Source: R-RK-3 sp963842775 (lineage in GTDB: Bacteria > Pseudomonadota > Alphaproteobacteria > Rhizobiales > Rhodomicrobiaceae). Taken from it: a stretch of 64,000 nt of DNA. The translations under genes were made by a program, and so were the position numbers. Where the stretch lies: positions 248,001-312,000 of the forward strand of contig CAWJHQ010000005.1 of assembly GCA_963842775.1 (NCBI GenBank), given 5' to 3'. The notes beneath the pieces are model-generated. The model had not been told where the DNA came from. It did not search any database and saw nothing but the letters and a program-made list of their open reading frames with translations. Positions 47,416-55,679 of this stretch are shown here, one piece after another (position 1 is the first letter of the stretch; each line of letters starts with the position of its first letter).

Positions 47416-48396
47416 AGATGAAGCTGATAGCTCGCCTGGACCCAGCGGAAACTGTCGCCTCGTTTTTCCACGAAGCCGATCGACGGGAACGGCATGTGAT
47501 AACCCGACACCGGGATCTTGTCGGCGGCCAGCATGTCGAGGATGCGCTTGCGCGTCGCGACCGCGGCCTCCTTGTCCATGTCGGGACGCGCGTGCCATTC
47601 GGGCTTCGCAAGCGACATCGCATAGTGATTGGTGACGTCGCCCATGATGAGCAGGCGTTTGCCTTCGCTTTCGATGTGGAACGCCAGCATCCCCGGCGTG
47701 TGCCCGAACGCATTCACGGCCCTGATACCCGGCACGACTTCGCTATCCGGCTTGATGAAGGTCATCTTCTCGGCAAGCGGCACGACATTGGTCTGCACCA
47801 GCTTGGCGGCCGCTTCCGTTGGCCCGGAGAGCCGATCCTTGTGCGACCAGAAATCATATTCCGTCTGGCCGATGAAATAGCGGGCCTTGGGAAACAGCGG
47901 CTTGCCGTCTTCCATGAGGCCGCCAATATGGTCGCCGTGGCAATGGGTGATGACGACGACGTCGACATCTTCGCCCTTCAGCCCGGCCTGGTCCAGCTTG
48001 ACGGCGAGCCTTCCGGCATCCGGGCGGCGGCGCGCGCCGTTGCCGCTATCGAAGACGACGACCTCCTTGCCGGTATTGACGATGACCGGCGTATAGGTGG
48101 TCTCGATCTTTCCTTCAGGCAGGAAGTTTTCGGTGGCCCATGCCTTGACCGCGTCAACAGGCTGGTTCTCGCCGAAACTCGGATGCGGTCCATCTGCCTG
48201 AATGGCCCCGTCGAGGATCGTGGTGACCTGAAATTGCCCCAGCTTCGCCCGATAGACCGAGGGACGCTCGATGTCGAGTTGCGGCGCCGCGGCGAATGCC
48301 GGCACGTGGCATGATGGAACCGATCGCGGGCGCCGCCGTGAGTGCGGCACCGCCGGCCAGCAATCCGCGGCGCGTAATCGGAAGATGTAACCCCAT
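47412..48396 (-). CDS. Secreted MBL-fold metallohydrolase, frameshifted in the signal region
   Basis: Tat signal (ITRRGLLAGGAALTAAPAIG) from ATG 48396; one extra base near 48312 separates it from HVPAFAAAPQLDIERP. The beta-lactamase-fold core has THCHGDHIGG, the metal-binding HxHxDH, plus GHTPGM and GDVTNH. About 325 aa. Related to periplasmic quorum-quenching or AidC-like hydrolases, but the substrate is unknown. The stop TAG (47412-47414, reverse) is the edge of a type A repeat remnant. Confidence 0.85.
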
Positions 48397-48700
48397 AAGC
48401 TTGCTCCTCCTCTATTGATGGCTGATCATTGCTTTTCGCGGGCGCGAGCCGCGCTTTTCCCCGGAAGCGAGATTCACTCATATGCTCCCATGCCTGGGAG
48501 ACCAAACCCGGCCAAGGCGCAGCTTGCAAACCTTGCGGGTTTCCAAAGCTAAGCCCTAAAATACATTGGCAGGCCTTGGCGGCACTACAAAACCAAGTGA
48601 AGCGTGCACGCGGGCCAGCCGCTGATGGCCCCCGCGAACTCGTTAACCAGCCGTAAACGCTTGTACGATATGAAACAATTTCGCTCGATGGGTGGCAGAC
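48397..48700. other. Intergenic region between MBL and fsa genes
   Basis: About 300 bp of divergent promoter sequence; GGAGGAGCAAG upstream of the MBL start is its ribosome-binding site. Nothing else recognisable. Confidence 0.4.
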
Positions 48701-49357
48701 ATGAAGTTCTTCGTCGATACCGCGGACGTGAATGAGATCCGGGATCTGGCCGCCACCGGCTTGCTCGACGGCGTCACGACCAATCCGTCGCTCGTGGCGA
48801 AGTCCGGCCGCGACTTTCTTGCCGTCATCGAGGAGATCTGCGGGCTCGTCCCCGGGCCGGTCAGCGCGGAAGTCGCTGCGACCGAAGCGGAGGCGATGAT
48901 CGCCGAGGGCCGGCGGCTGGCCGGCATCGCGAAAAATGTCGCGGTGAAGGTGCCGCTGACGTGGGACGGGCTCAAAGCCTGCCGCACGCTGACCGGCGAA
49001 GGCGCCATGGTCAACGTCACCTTGTGCTTTTCCGCCAATCAGGCGCTGCTCGCCGCAAAGGCCGGCGCCAGCTTCATTTCGCCCTTCCTCGGGCGCCTCG
49101 ACGATGTCGGCGAGGACGGCATGGCGCTCATTCGCGACATTCGCGCGATCTACGACAATTACCCGGCGCTGAAGACGGAAATTCTTGCCGCCTCTCTGCG
49201 CCATCCGCGTCATGTGACCGAATGCGCGCTGGCGGGCGCCGATATCGCCACGCTGCCGCCGGCCGTGCTGAAGCAGCTCGTCAGCCACCCGCTCACCGAC
49301 AAGGGCTTGGCGCAGTTCCTCGCGGACTGGGCGAAAACCGGCCAGAGCATCCTGTAG
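48701..49357 (+). CDS. fsa: Fructose-6-phosphate aldolase/transaldolase-like protein
   Basis: Short class I aldolase, 218 aa. MKFFVDTADVNEIRDLAATG, GVTTNPSLVAKSG, the Schiff-base Lys in NVAVKVPLTWDGLKA, NVTLCFSANQALLAAKAGA and SFISPFLGRLDD are diagnostic. Members act as transaldolase or fructose-6-phosphate aldolase in central carbon metabolism; sequence alone does not decide which. ATG 48701 chosen; GTG 48692 is in frame. Upstream of xerC with a 78-bp gap. Confidence 0.88.
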   Translation: MKFFVDTADVNEIRDLAATGLLDGVTTNPSLVAKSGRDFLAVIEEICGLVPGPVSAEVAATEAEAMIAEGRRLAGIAKNVAVKVPLTWDGLKACRTLTGEGAMVNVTLCFSANQALLAAKAGASFISPFLGRLDDVGEDGMALIRDIRAIYDNYPALKTEILAASLRHPRHVTECALAGADIATLPPAVLKQLVSHPLTDKGLAQFLADWAKTGQSIL

Positions 49358-49435
49358 AGATCATGCGATGAACCGGGCTGCCACTCTTTGCACCAATGCC
49401 CGGTTTTTCGACCTTCGCGGCCGGACGCCGGGGCT

Positions 49436-50413
49436 ATGACCGCCCCGGCCGACGACGAGGCCCCGCATTTTCCGGCCGCGCCCGATGCGGCGGAAGCCGT
49501 GCGCGCCTGGCTCGCCTTCCTGGCCAATGAGCGTGCCTATGCCGAGAACACGCTCGAAGCCTATGAGCGCGATATCAGGCAGTTCTTCTGCTTCCTCAAC
49601 GGTCATTTCGGACATCCGGCAGGGCTCGGCGATCTGAACCGGCTGACGCCGCAGGACTGCCGCGCCTTCATGGTGTCGCGGCGGGGAGAAGGCACGGCCA
49701 GCCGCAGTCTTTCCCGCGCGATTTCCGCGCTGCGAATGTTCTTCCGCTTCCTGGAGCGCGCCAAGCTGCTCAAGAACCGCGCCGTGCTGGCGGTGGCGCT
49801 GCCGAAAATCCCGTTCTCGGTGCCCAAGCCGCTCACCATTCCCAAAGCCATGGACGTCATGCAGGAAAGCGCGGCGTCGCAGAACCGGGGCCAGGAGAAA
49901 TGGATCGGCGCTCGCGACGGCGCCGCGCTGCTGCTGCTTTATGGGTCCGGCCTCAGAGTGTCGGAGGCGCTGGACCTTCCCCGCCGCGAAGCGCCCGTGC
50001 CGCCACGCGACATCGTCCGGGTGAAAGGCAAGGGCGGCAAGGAACGCCTCGTGCCGGTGCTGCCTGCCGTTCAGAACGCAGTGGCGCGCTATATCGAGCT
50101 GTGCCCTTATCCGCTGCCGCTCGAAGGTCCGCTGTTTCGTGGCGCGAAAGGCGGCAAGCTGTCGCCGCGTATCCTGCAATTGCTGATGGCCCGGATGCGC
50201 GAGGCGCTCGGCCTGCCCGAAACCGCCACGCCGCACGCGCTCCGACACTCCTTCGCAACCCACCTTCTGGGCAATGGCGCCGATCTGCGCGTCATCCAGG
50301 AACTGCTCGGTCATGCGAGCCTATCCACCACCCAAATCTATACGGAAGTGGATCGCGAGGCGCTTTTGCGGATCTATGATCGCGCTCATCCCCGCTCGGC
50401 GTTACTCGGCTGA
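49436..50413 (+). CDS. xerC: Tyrosine recombinase XerC
   Basis: Site-specific recombinase that resolves chromosome dimers at dif with XerD. SAM-like N-domain (WLAFLANERAYAENTLEAYE, RDIRQFFCFL). Catalytic residues: Arg in GSGLRVSEAL, Lys in VKGKGGKER, HALRHSFATHLL (His, Arg), His in LLGHASLSTTQ, and Tyr in IYTEVD. About 325 aa, intact. Start MTAPADDEAP at 49436, with an alternative ATG at 49388. No dif-like sequence was identified in the window. Confidence 0.9.
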   Translation: MTAPADDEAPHFPAAPDAAEAVRAWLAFLANERAYAENTLEAYERDIRQFFCFLNGHFGHPAGLGDLNRLTPQDCRAFMVSRRGEGTASRSLSRAISALRMFFRFLERAKLLKNRAVLAVALPKIPFSVPKPLTIPKAMDVMQESAASQNRGQEKWIGARDGAALLLLYGSGLRVSEALDLPRREAPVPPRDIVRVKGKGGKERLVPVLPAVQNAVARYIELCPYPLPLEGPLFRGAKGGKLSPRILQLLMARMREALGLPETATPHALRHSFATHLLGNGADLRVIQELLGHASLSTTQIYTEVDREALLRIYDRAHPRSALLG

Positions 50414-50610
50414 ACCTTTCCATATCCATCACGCCGATTTGACCGGGTTCCTGTGGCAGAAATGCCCGGCACTCAGTTACTATTCCGCAGAACGAAATAC
50501 GGTTTTATTTTATTCAATTGCGGGATTGGTGTAGCGTCCGCTCCGCCACACCACGCGAAGCGTGATCAGCGGCTGATGATTTCCAAGCCGACGCGTGAAA
50601 AGGACGACGA

Positions 50611-51430
50611 ATGCGAAAACGCGAGATCATGGTCGGTCTGGGGCGTTCCGACATGGTTTCGGAGGAACGCAATTCGCAATTCGTGACAGCCCTGTCGCGC
50701 GGCCTCGACGTCTTGCGGGCGTTTCGGCGCGGCGACCCGCCCCTGGGCAACCAGGAGCTCTCCCGGCGCACGGGACTGCCGAAGCCGACGATTTCGCGGA
50801 TCACCTATACGCTCAGCAGGCTCGGCTACATCACCTATTGGCCGGACATCAGCAAATATACGCCATCCGTCGGCGCGCTCGCCCTGGGTTTCACCGCGCT
50901 CGGCAGTTTCGGAATTCGCGACGTCGCACGCCCGTTCATGCAGGAGCTTGGCCAACTATACCGGCGTCGCCGTGGCGCTGGCCACCCGCGATCGCCTCAG
51001 CATGGTTTATGTCGAACATTGCCGGGGCGACAGCCCGGTGCTGATCGCGCTGGATACGGGGTCGCATGTCAAGCTCAGCCTCACCGCCGTGGGCCGGGCG
51101 TATATGGCCGGGCTGGAGCCGGACGAGCGGGCTTGCCTGATGGAGCAATTGGCCCAGCACGAAGGCGACCGATGGCCCCAGATCAAGCAAGGGCTGGACG
51201 AGGCCGTAAAAGATTTGAAGACCAGGGGGTTCACGATTTCAGCGGGCGACTGGAAGCCGGAGGTGAATGCGGTCGGAGTGCCGCTGCATCTCGGCTCGGG
51301 CGCGATGAGCTTTGCATTGAATTGCGGCGGTCCGGCCTTCGTGACGCCTCGGGACAAGCTGATCGAGGATATTGGCCCCCGGCTGGCCGACATGGCCTTT
51401 CGCATCAAGAAAGCGATGGGCGTGATCTGA
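50611..51430 (+). CDS. IclR-family regulator, frameshifted
   Basis: Winged HTH (SRGLDVLRAFRRGDPPLGNQ, ELSRRTGLPKPTISRITYTL) followed by the effector domain (FMQELANYTGVAVALATRD, IALDTGSHVKLSLTAVGRAY, MAGL, VGVPLHL). One extra G at 50950-50951 splits the two domains. Start ATG 50611 or 50629. The AT-rich region upstream (GGTTTTATTTTATTC) probably contains its promoter. No adjacent catabolic genes indicate its target. Confidence 0.85.
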
Positions 51431-51477
51431 GGCCCCCGGCGCGGTAGGCCGGGCAAGGTTTGGCTCGCGCCCGCGCT

Positions 51478-51750
51478 CTACGCGCTGAGCCTGGCCGGTT
51501 CCTCCGCCGGATCTTCGGCGGGGTCGTCGAGTGCGGCGTCAAGCGCGACCAAAGCCTCGGCGCCCTGCCCCGCGAGCTTTGCAAGCACGCCCAGTTCTTC
51601 CTTGACCGGCGCAGCGGCCGGATTTTCCATCAACGACTGAATGCCCATCAACAAGACTTCTACGAGGACGCGAATCTCATAGGCGAGAACCGCAAGCTCG
51701 ATGTTGACGCAGCGGCTGCCCTGGCCGCCCTCCGAATAATTATCCGCCAT
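51478..51750 (-). CDS. Small helical protein of unknown function, 90 aa
   Basis: Start at 51750 (MADNYSEGGQGSRC), with GGGAG six bases upstream; ATG 51756 is too close to it. Predicted helical (NIELAVLAYEIRVLVEVLLM, KEELGVLAKLAGQGAEALV) with an acidic Pro/Glu tail. No hits by eye. Convergent with the IclR gene. Confidence 0.45.
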   Translation of the reverse strand: MADNYSEGGQGSRCVNIELAVLAYEIRVLVEVLLMGIQSLMENPAAAPVKEELGVLAKLAGQGAEALVALDAALDDPAEDPAEEPARLSA

Positions 51751-52156
51751 GCTCATCTCCCGTTACATCTGGCGGGTACTGGGTACTCTTGACGGTACCG
51801 ACCAAGCTGCCCTTCGGGCGGCCGGCGCTGACTGTACGACGCTCACCAATAGATGCACCGGACCGGCGAATTGGGCATCACCGATCCGGTAACATCCACC
51901 CTCCCCCAAGTTCCGGCGCTACTCGTGAATTCACCTTCCTTTTCGCCCTCGCATTGGCCCGGCGACGATCATCGCGCGGCTATATTAGAGGGCTAAACTC
52001 CTGATATTCACGCAAGTCTAGTGTTTACAGTTGTCAATGATAACCTGGGCAATAAGAAGATCAATTAAATAAAATGCAATTTCGCATTGCGAAACATAAC
52101 GCATCCGGCGTCTCGCAGAACGGCACAGGTTCATCCTGCAAGCCTGCCGCGATCTT
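51751..52156. other. Intergenic region
   Basis: About 400 bp without a supported gene. Relatively AT-rich at 52010-52100. No promoter pair, RNA gene or palindrome is compelling. Confidence 0.4.
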
Positions 52157-52263
52157 TAGAGCGGCGGACCCGTTATCGGAATCGGTAGCGCCGCTCTATC
52201 CATTTGTTTGCGCATCGGATTTGTCCAAAAACCGCTGCGCACTTTTTGGTCCGATGCGCTAGA
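52157..52263 (-). repeat. Interspersed repeat type B, copy 2 (reverse)
   Basis: TAGAGCGGCGGACCCGTTAT on the left and TTTGGTCCGATGCGCTAGAGC on the right; inner hairpin ATCGGATTTGTCCAAAAACC. It is the reverse complement of the copy at 55501-55604 with few differences, and abuts repeat A4. Confidence 0.85.
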
Positions 52264-52386
52264 GCCTTTTCCGTTCCGATTGCATCGGAACGGGGCTCTA
52301 TCTCTTTGTTTGGTCGCATTTTCAAGGGCGCAAACCGGTGTCCATCCCCGCCTCCGCGGGGACATGCTTTACTGGAAAATGCTCTA
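52262..52386 (-). repeat. Interspersed repeat type A, complete copy with nested insert (reverse)
   Basis: Minus strand: TAGAGCATTTTCCAGTAAAG, then a nested GC hairpin (CCCCGCGGAGGCGGGG), GACACCGGTTTGCGCCCTTG, AAAATGCGACCAAACAAAGAG and ATAGAGCCCCGTTCCGATGC. The insert of about 23 bp splits GTGGACACC in the core. The TAG at its edge is the stop codon of the lipid kinase gene. Confidence 0.8.
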
Positions 52387-53271
52387 GATGATGCTGAGAA
52401 CGGTCAGTGCCTTCGGCCGGATGGAAAACACGGCAGGCGACGTCATCTCCGTCACCTCGCCGTCGATCGTCATGCTGGGCCGGTCCTGCTCCGAGCGCAC
52501 CGAGCAGCTCTTACATTCTTGCAGCCTGACGCCCTCCGTCCCGGATAGATTGCCCGAGATGGCGCTATAAATCACCGAAATGAAATCGATCGTCCCTTGA
52601 GCTTCCGCGATATAAACGCCGAGCACACCGCGCTCCAGACTGCGCTTGGTCGGGCGAAACCATTCCGAGCCCGTATAGAGGTTGTTCGCCACCATCAGAG
52701 TGTTGGTCCGCACGTGCTGCGCGGTCCCATCGATCACGATCTCATAATCTTGCGCATCGGACAGAGCGACGGCGCTGATGAAATCGGCGGTGGCGCTGGC
52801 CGTCGCGGCGAGCGTCGAGGCATCGCGGATCGCCTCGCGTGACTCCGCCGCGACGCTGAATGTGCCGAACACCACATTGTTGAGGAATGGCAGATCGTTC
52901 ACATAGGCAATGTCGATTGGCGTGCGATGCGCGTGGTGGAGTTGCCGGATCGCGGTCTCCAGATCGCCGCTATAGCCGAGATCGCGCGCCAGCATGTTCA
53001 TGGTGCCGCCAGGCAGCGGCGCCAGCGCGGTTCCCGTTCCGGCAAGCACGCCGGCAATGGCCGCCGCGGTGCCGTCACCACCGACGAGCAGCACCGTGTC
53101 GATCGCCGGATCGGCCGTTGCCGCCCGCGCAGCGGCGATCAGCTCGGCCGGCGGCCCGACCACTTCAAGGATTTCATCCCGGCAATGCTCCCGGATAAGC
53201 GCGCGGCAATGCTCCACGCCCGCCCTGAGAACGGCGCCGGATTTCGCATTGATCAGCAATTGCGTCGGCAT
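52384..53271 (-). CDS. Diacylglycerol kinase-like lipid kinase
   Basis: DAGK catalytic fold, 295 aa. Start MPTQLLINAKSGAVL at 53271; an ATG at 53298 is in frame. Nucleotide site VLLVGGDGTAAAIAG, then PLPGGTMNMLARDLG, and a C-terminal beta-sandwich (VRSEQDRPSMTIDGEV). Relatives phosphorylate diacylglycerol, ceramide or similar lipids at the membrane. The TAG stop belongs to repeat A4. Upstream lies a small membrane-protein gene. Confidence 0.85.
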   Translation of the reverse strand: MPTQLLINAKSGAVLRAGVEHCRALIREHCRDEILEVVGPPAELIAAARAATADPAIDTVLLVGGDGTAAAIAGVLAGTGTALAPLPGGTMNMLARDLGYSGDLETAIRQLHHAHRTPIDIAYVNDLPFLNNVVFGTFSVAAESREAIRDASTLAATASATADFISAVALSDAQDYEIVIDGTAQHVRTNTLMVANNLYTGSEWFRPTKRSLERGVLGVYIAEAQGTIDFISVIYSAISGNLSGTEGVRLQECKSCSVRSEQDRPSMTIDGEVTEMTSPAVFSIRPKALTVLSII

Positions 53272-53324
53272 CGTCAGGGACCGTTCGCTTCGGCCCACCG
53301 CCGATCAGGCGACGGCGGTGTCGT

Positions 53325-53510
53325 TCAAAGGCCCGAGAACACTGTCCCCAGCCAAAGAATGACATAGGCGACGAGCAGCACTTCAAACGTGTGGCCCGCC
53401 ACGATCGGCGACAGAACCGGAACGACGATCCCCGCATAGACCATCAACACGACCACTGCCGCGAGCACTGTCGAAACGAACCACAACGCGAATGTCGGTC
53501 TCGATAACAT
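53325..53510 (-). CDS. Small membrane protein, 61 aa, two transmembrane helices
   Basis: FALWFVSTVLAAVVVLMVYA and EVLLVAYVILWLGTVF are two hydrophobic helices joined by a short loop (GIVVPVLSPIVAGH). Start ATG 53510 has GGAGG upstream. Such proteins occur in Hyphomicrobiales without assigned function. Located 53 bp upstream of the lipid kinase on the same strand. Confidence 0.65.
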   Translation of the reverse strand: MLSRPTFALWFVSTVLAAVVVLMVYAGIVVPVLSPIVAGHTFEVLLVAYVILWLGTVFSGL

Positions 53511-53611
53511 CTACCCCACCTCCCGATACGAACCCCGGCCAGCCTCCATGCGCCCCGCATAAAACTGCCGCCTGCTCCAAACAGCCATCGCTGCCGATGG
53601 TTCCGGACGCC

Positions 53612-53850
53612 TCAGGACGCGATGGCTACAGGAACAGGATACACGCCTTTCAGCACTTCGTCGAAATGCCGTCGAACCGCATCGGGGCAATCACAGGACA
53701 GCGACGCAGCTTCTCCATGTCGCGCACGATCAGCCCGCCCCGGCGCGTCGCAAGCACCTCCTGCTGCTTCAACAGCTGGATGACCCGGCTGACATAGCTG
53801 CGGCGGAGCGTCAGAGAACGGCTCTTCGCCTCTTCGAGCGCGGCCGCCTA
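53612..53850 (-). pseudogene. Crp/Fnr-family regulator, C-terminal fragment
   Basis: Minus strand encodes LTLRRSYVSRVIQLLKQQEV and LATRRGGLIVRDMEKLRRC, a Crp-type HTH with wing. After one frame change near 53665 it ends RHFDEVLKGVYPVPVAIAS, like the C-terminus of many Hyphomicrobiales Crp/Fnr proteins. The cNMP-binding domain is missing: the fragment starts where the MFS gene ends. It is probably a deletion remnant. Confidence 0.6.
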
Positions 53851-55111
53851 TCGCTGGCCTGCTTCGACCTCCTCGTCCGCTGAGGCCGACGCGTCCGGCA
53901 GCGCCAGCTCGAAGACGGCGGGCGTCGTGCTCAGCGGAAGGTCATAACCGGCCCGCTCCTGCGGCGCCGGTGGAGACCGGCGGGTCATCCGGTAGAGGAC
54001 GCCGAGCGCCACCAGCGCATGGATGCCGGCGGTGTAAAGAAACAGGCTCCCCGCCCCGAGCTGCTGCTTCAGCAACGCGGCCGCGATCGGGCCGATGATC
54101 GCGCCGAGTCCGAACAAAAGCAGCAGATTGCTGCTGACGCTGACCGCTTCGTCGCGCTCCGCGAGGTCATTGGCATGCGCGAAAGAAACCCAGTAGACCG
54201 GGAAGGCGCACGCGCCGAACAAAGCGGCCAAGACCAGCCTCAGCCATGGCGCGACGCCCGGCAGCATGAATAGGATAATGCCGATCAGCGCCGCTTCGGC
54301 GCAGATCGCGGCAAGGATGAGCCGCCGGTCCAGCCGATCGGAAATGCGCCCGATCGGCCATTGCGCCAGAGCGCCACCCATTACGGCAAGACCGACGAAT
54401 GCGGCGACCTGAAAATCAGGCATGCCGCTATCTCGTGCATAGATCGGCGCGAGCGCCCAAAAGGCGCCATTGGCAAGTCCGGCCCCCAGGCATCCGGCGA
54501 CGGCGGCAGGAGAGACATCGTAAATCCGCCGCAACTGGAGACGCGGACGCAGCGGCGGCGCGGGCGGCGGCGACAGCGTGAGCGCCAGCGGCACGGCGGC
54601 AAGCGAGCACAGGATCGCGACAAGCGAAAACAACCTGAAATCGCTGGGCGACCCGAGATTGATCAATTGCTGGCCGAGCGTCAGGCGAGCTGAAATTGAT
54701 GAACGCGTATGTCCCCATGAGCTGCCCGCGATTGGCATTGGTCGCGACACTCGTCAGCCAGCTTTCGACGACATTCAGTATTCCGGCAAAGCAGATGCCC
54801 GTCACCGCGCGGAAGCACCACCAGAGCGGCGGCTCGGGCCACATCGCCTCGATGAGCGGCGAAAGCGCGGCGATGGCGGTGAACACGGTGAAAGCGCGGA
54901 TGTGGCCAACGCGGGCGATGACGCGCGGCCCCGTAAGACAGCCCAGCGTGAACCCGGCAAAGTAGGCCGATCCGATCAATCCGATTTCGATGTCGCTGAA
55001 CCGCTCCATCGCGCCGCGCAAAGGCAGAAGCACGCCCTCCAGCCCATTCGCTGCGAGAATGATGCTGGCGCTCATGAGCAGGGCGGTGATCGGTTTGATG
55101 ATGGCGGTCAT
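53848..55111 (-). CDS. MFS transporter (YcaD/YfkF-like), frameshifted
   Basis: About 12 transmembrane helices, 420 aa. MTAIIKPITALLMSASIILA starts at 55111, followed by GLIGSAYFAGFTLGCLTGPR and GILNVVESWL. One extra base near 54691 splits INF from ARLTLGQQLINLG; the second half has QWPIGRISDRLDRRLIL and a 40-residue hydrophilic C-terminus. Substrate unknown; the YcaD-type MFS group contains drug and metabolite exporters. An upstream ATG at 55201 lacks support. Confidence 0.82.
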
Positions 55112-55207
55112 CGGCGGGTGCTGGTTATGCAGTGCCGGCCACCATATCCGCAAAGCCAACATTTGCTCAGCCATTCCGCGAGGGGAAGGCCGATAGTTCA
55201 CAACAAC

Positions 55208-55414
55208 TTATTCGATGCGGCGGAACCGATAATGGTCTCGGATGTGAGCATTGAAATAGACGCCGACGGAGGGCGCCGCGATCAATGCGTCGCTGACGCC
55301 GCGAGGCACCGCGAAATAGACATAGCGCTTGCCGCTGTTGAACGTGACGGTGAGTTCAGCGGTCGCCGGCTCATAATGGACGAAGTCGATTACGGAGGAC
55401 TCAACGAGAGGCAT
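55208..55414 (-). CDS. KTSC domain protein, 68 aa
   Basis: Short protein made of a single KTSC domain: VIDFVHYEPATAELTVTFNS, GKRYVYFAVPRGVSDALIAA, then FNAHIRDHYRF. Start MPLVESSVIDF at 55414; the open frame continues upstream into repeat B3 but has no homology there. The domain is named for lysyl-tRNA synthetase C-termini; function of standalone forms is unknown. Confidence 0.82.
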   Translation of the reverse strand: MPLVESSVIDFVHYEPATAELTVTFNSGKRYVYFAVPRGVSDALIAAPSVGVYFNAHIRDHYRFRRIE

Positions 55415-55500
55415 GGCCCCATCTCCGGTCGCACCCGGCTCGCATTCGGGCCGGTCAATGGTCTCCAGGAAACGCTGGAAAGCACGATTTGTGCCTGCCT

Positions 55501-55604
55501 TAGCGCATCGGACCAAAAAGTGCGCAGCGGTTTTGGACAAATCCGATGCGCAAACAAATGGATAGAGCGGCGCTACCGATTCGATAACGGGTCCGCCGCT
55601 CTAG
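55501..55604 (+). repeat. Interspersed repeat type B, copy 3
   Basis: TAGCGCATCGGACCAAAAAG at the left and GGGTCCGCCGCTCTAG at the right, same layout as 4101-4206, with a perfect TAGAGCGGCG/CGCCGCTCTA terminal pair in its right half. It lies between the KTSC gene and the groEL terminator. Confidence 0.85.
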
Positions 55605-55630
55605 TATAAACCGCGAGGGGCTAAAACAAA

Positions 55631-55655
55631 AAGGCCCGCCGGAGGGGCGGGCCTT
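55631..55655 (-). terminator. groESL terminator
   Basis: Minus strand AAGGCCCGCC-cctcc-GGCGGGCCTT followed by TTTGTTTTAG; perfect 10-bp stem, 25 bases after the groEL stop. Confidence 0.88.
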
Positions 55656-55679
55656 CTGTTCGTTTGGGAAGAGCTGGAC

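Noticed and set aside
50470..50530. IclR operator of the TTCCG-type near TTCCGCAGAACGAAA
   Set aside because: One half-site only and no second symmetric copy; too weak to call.
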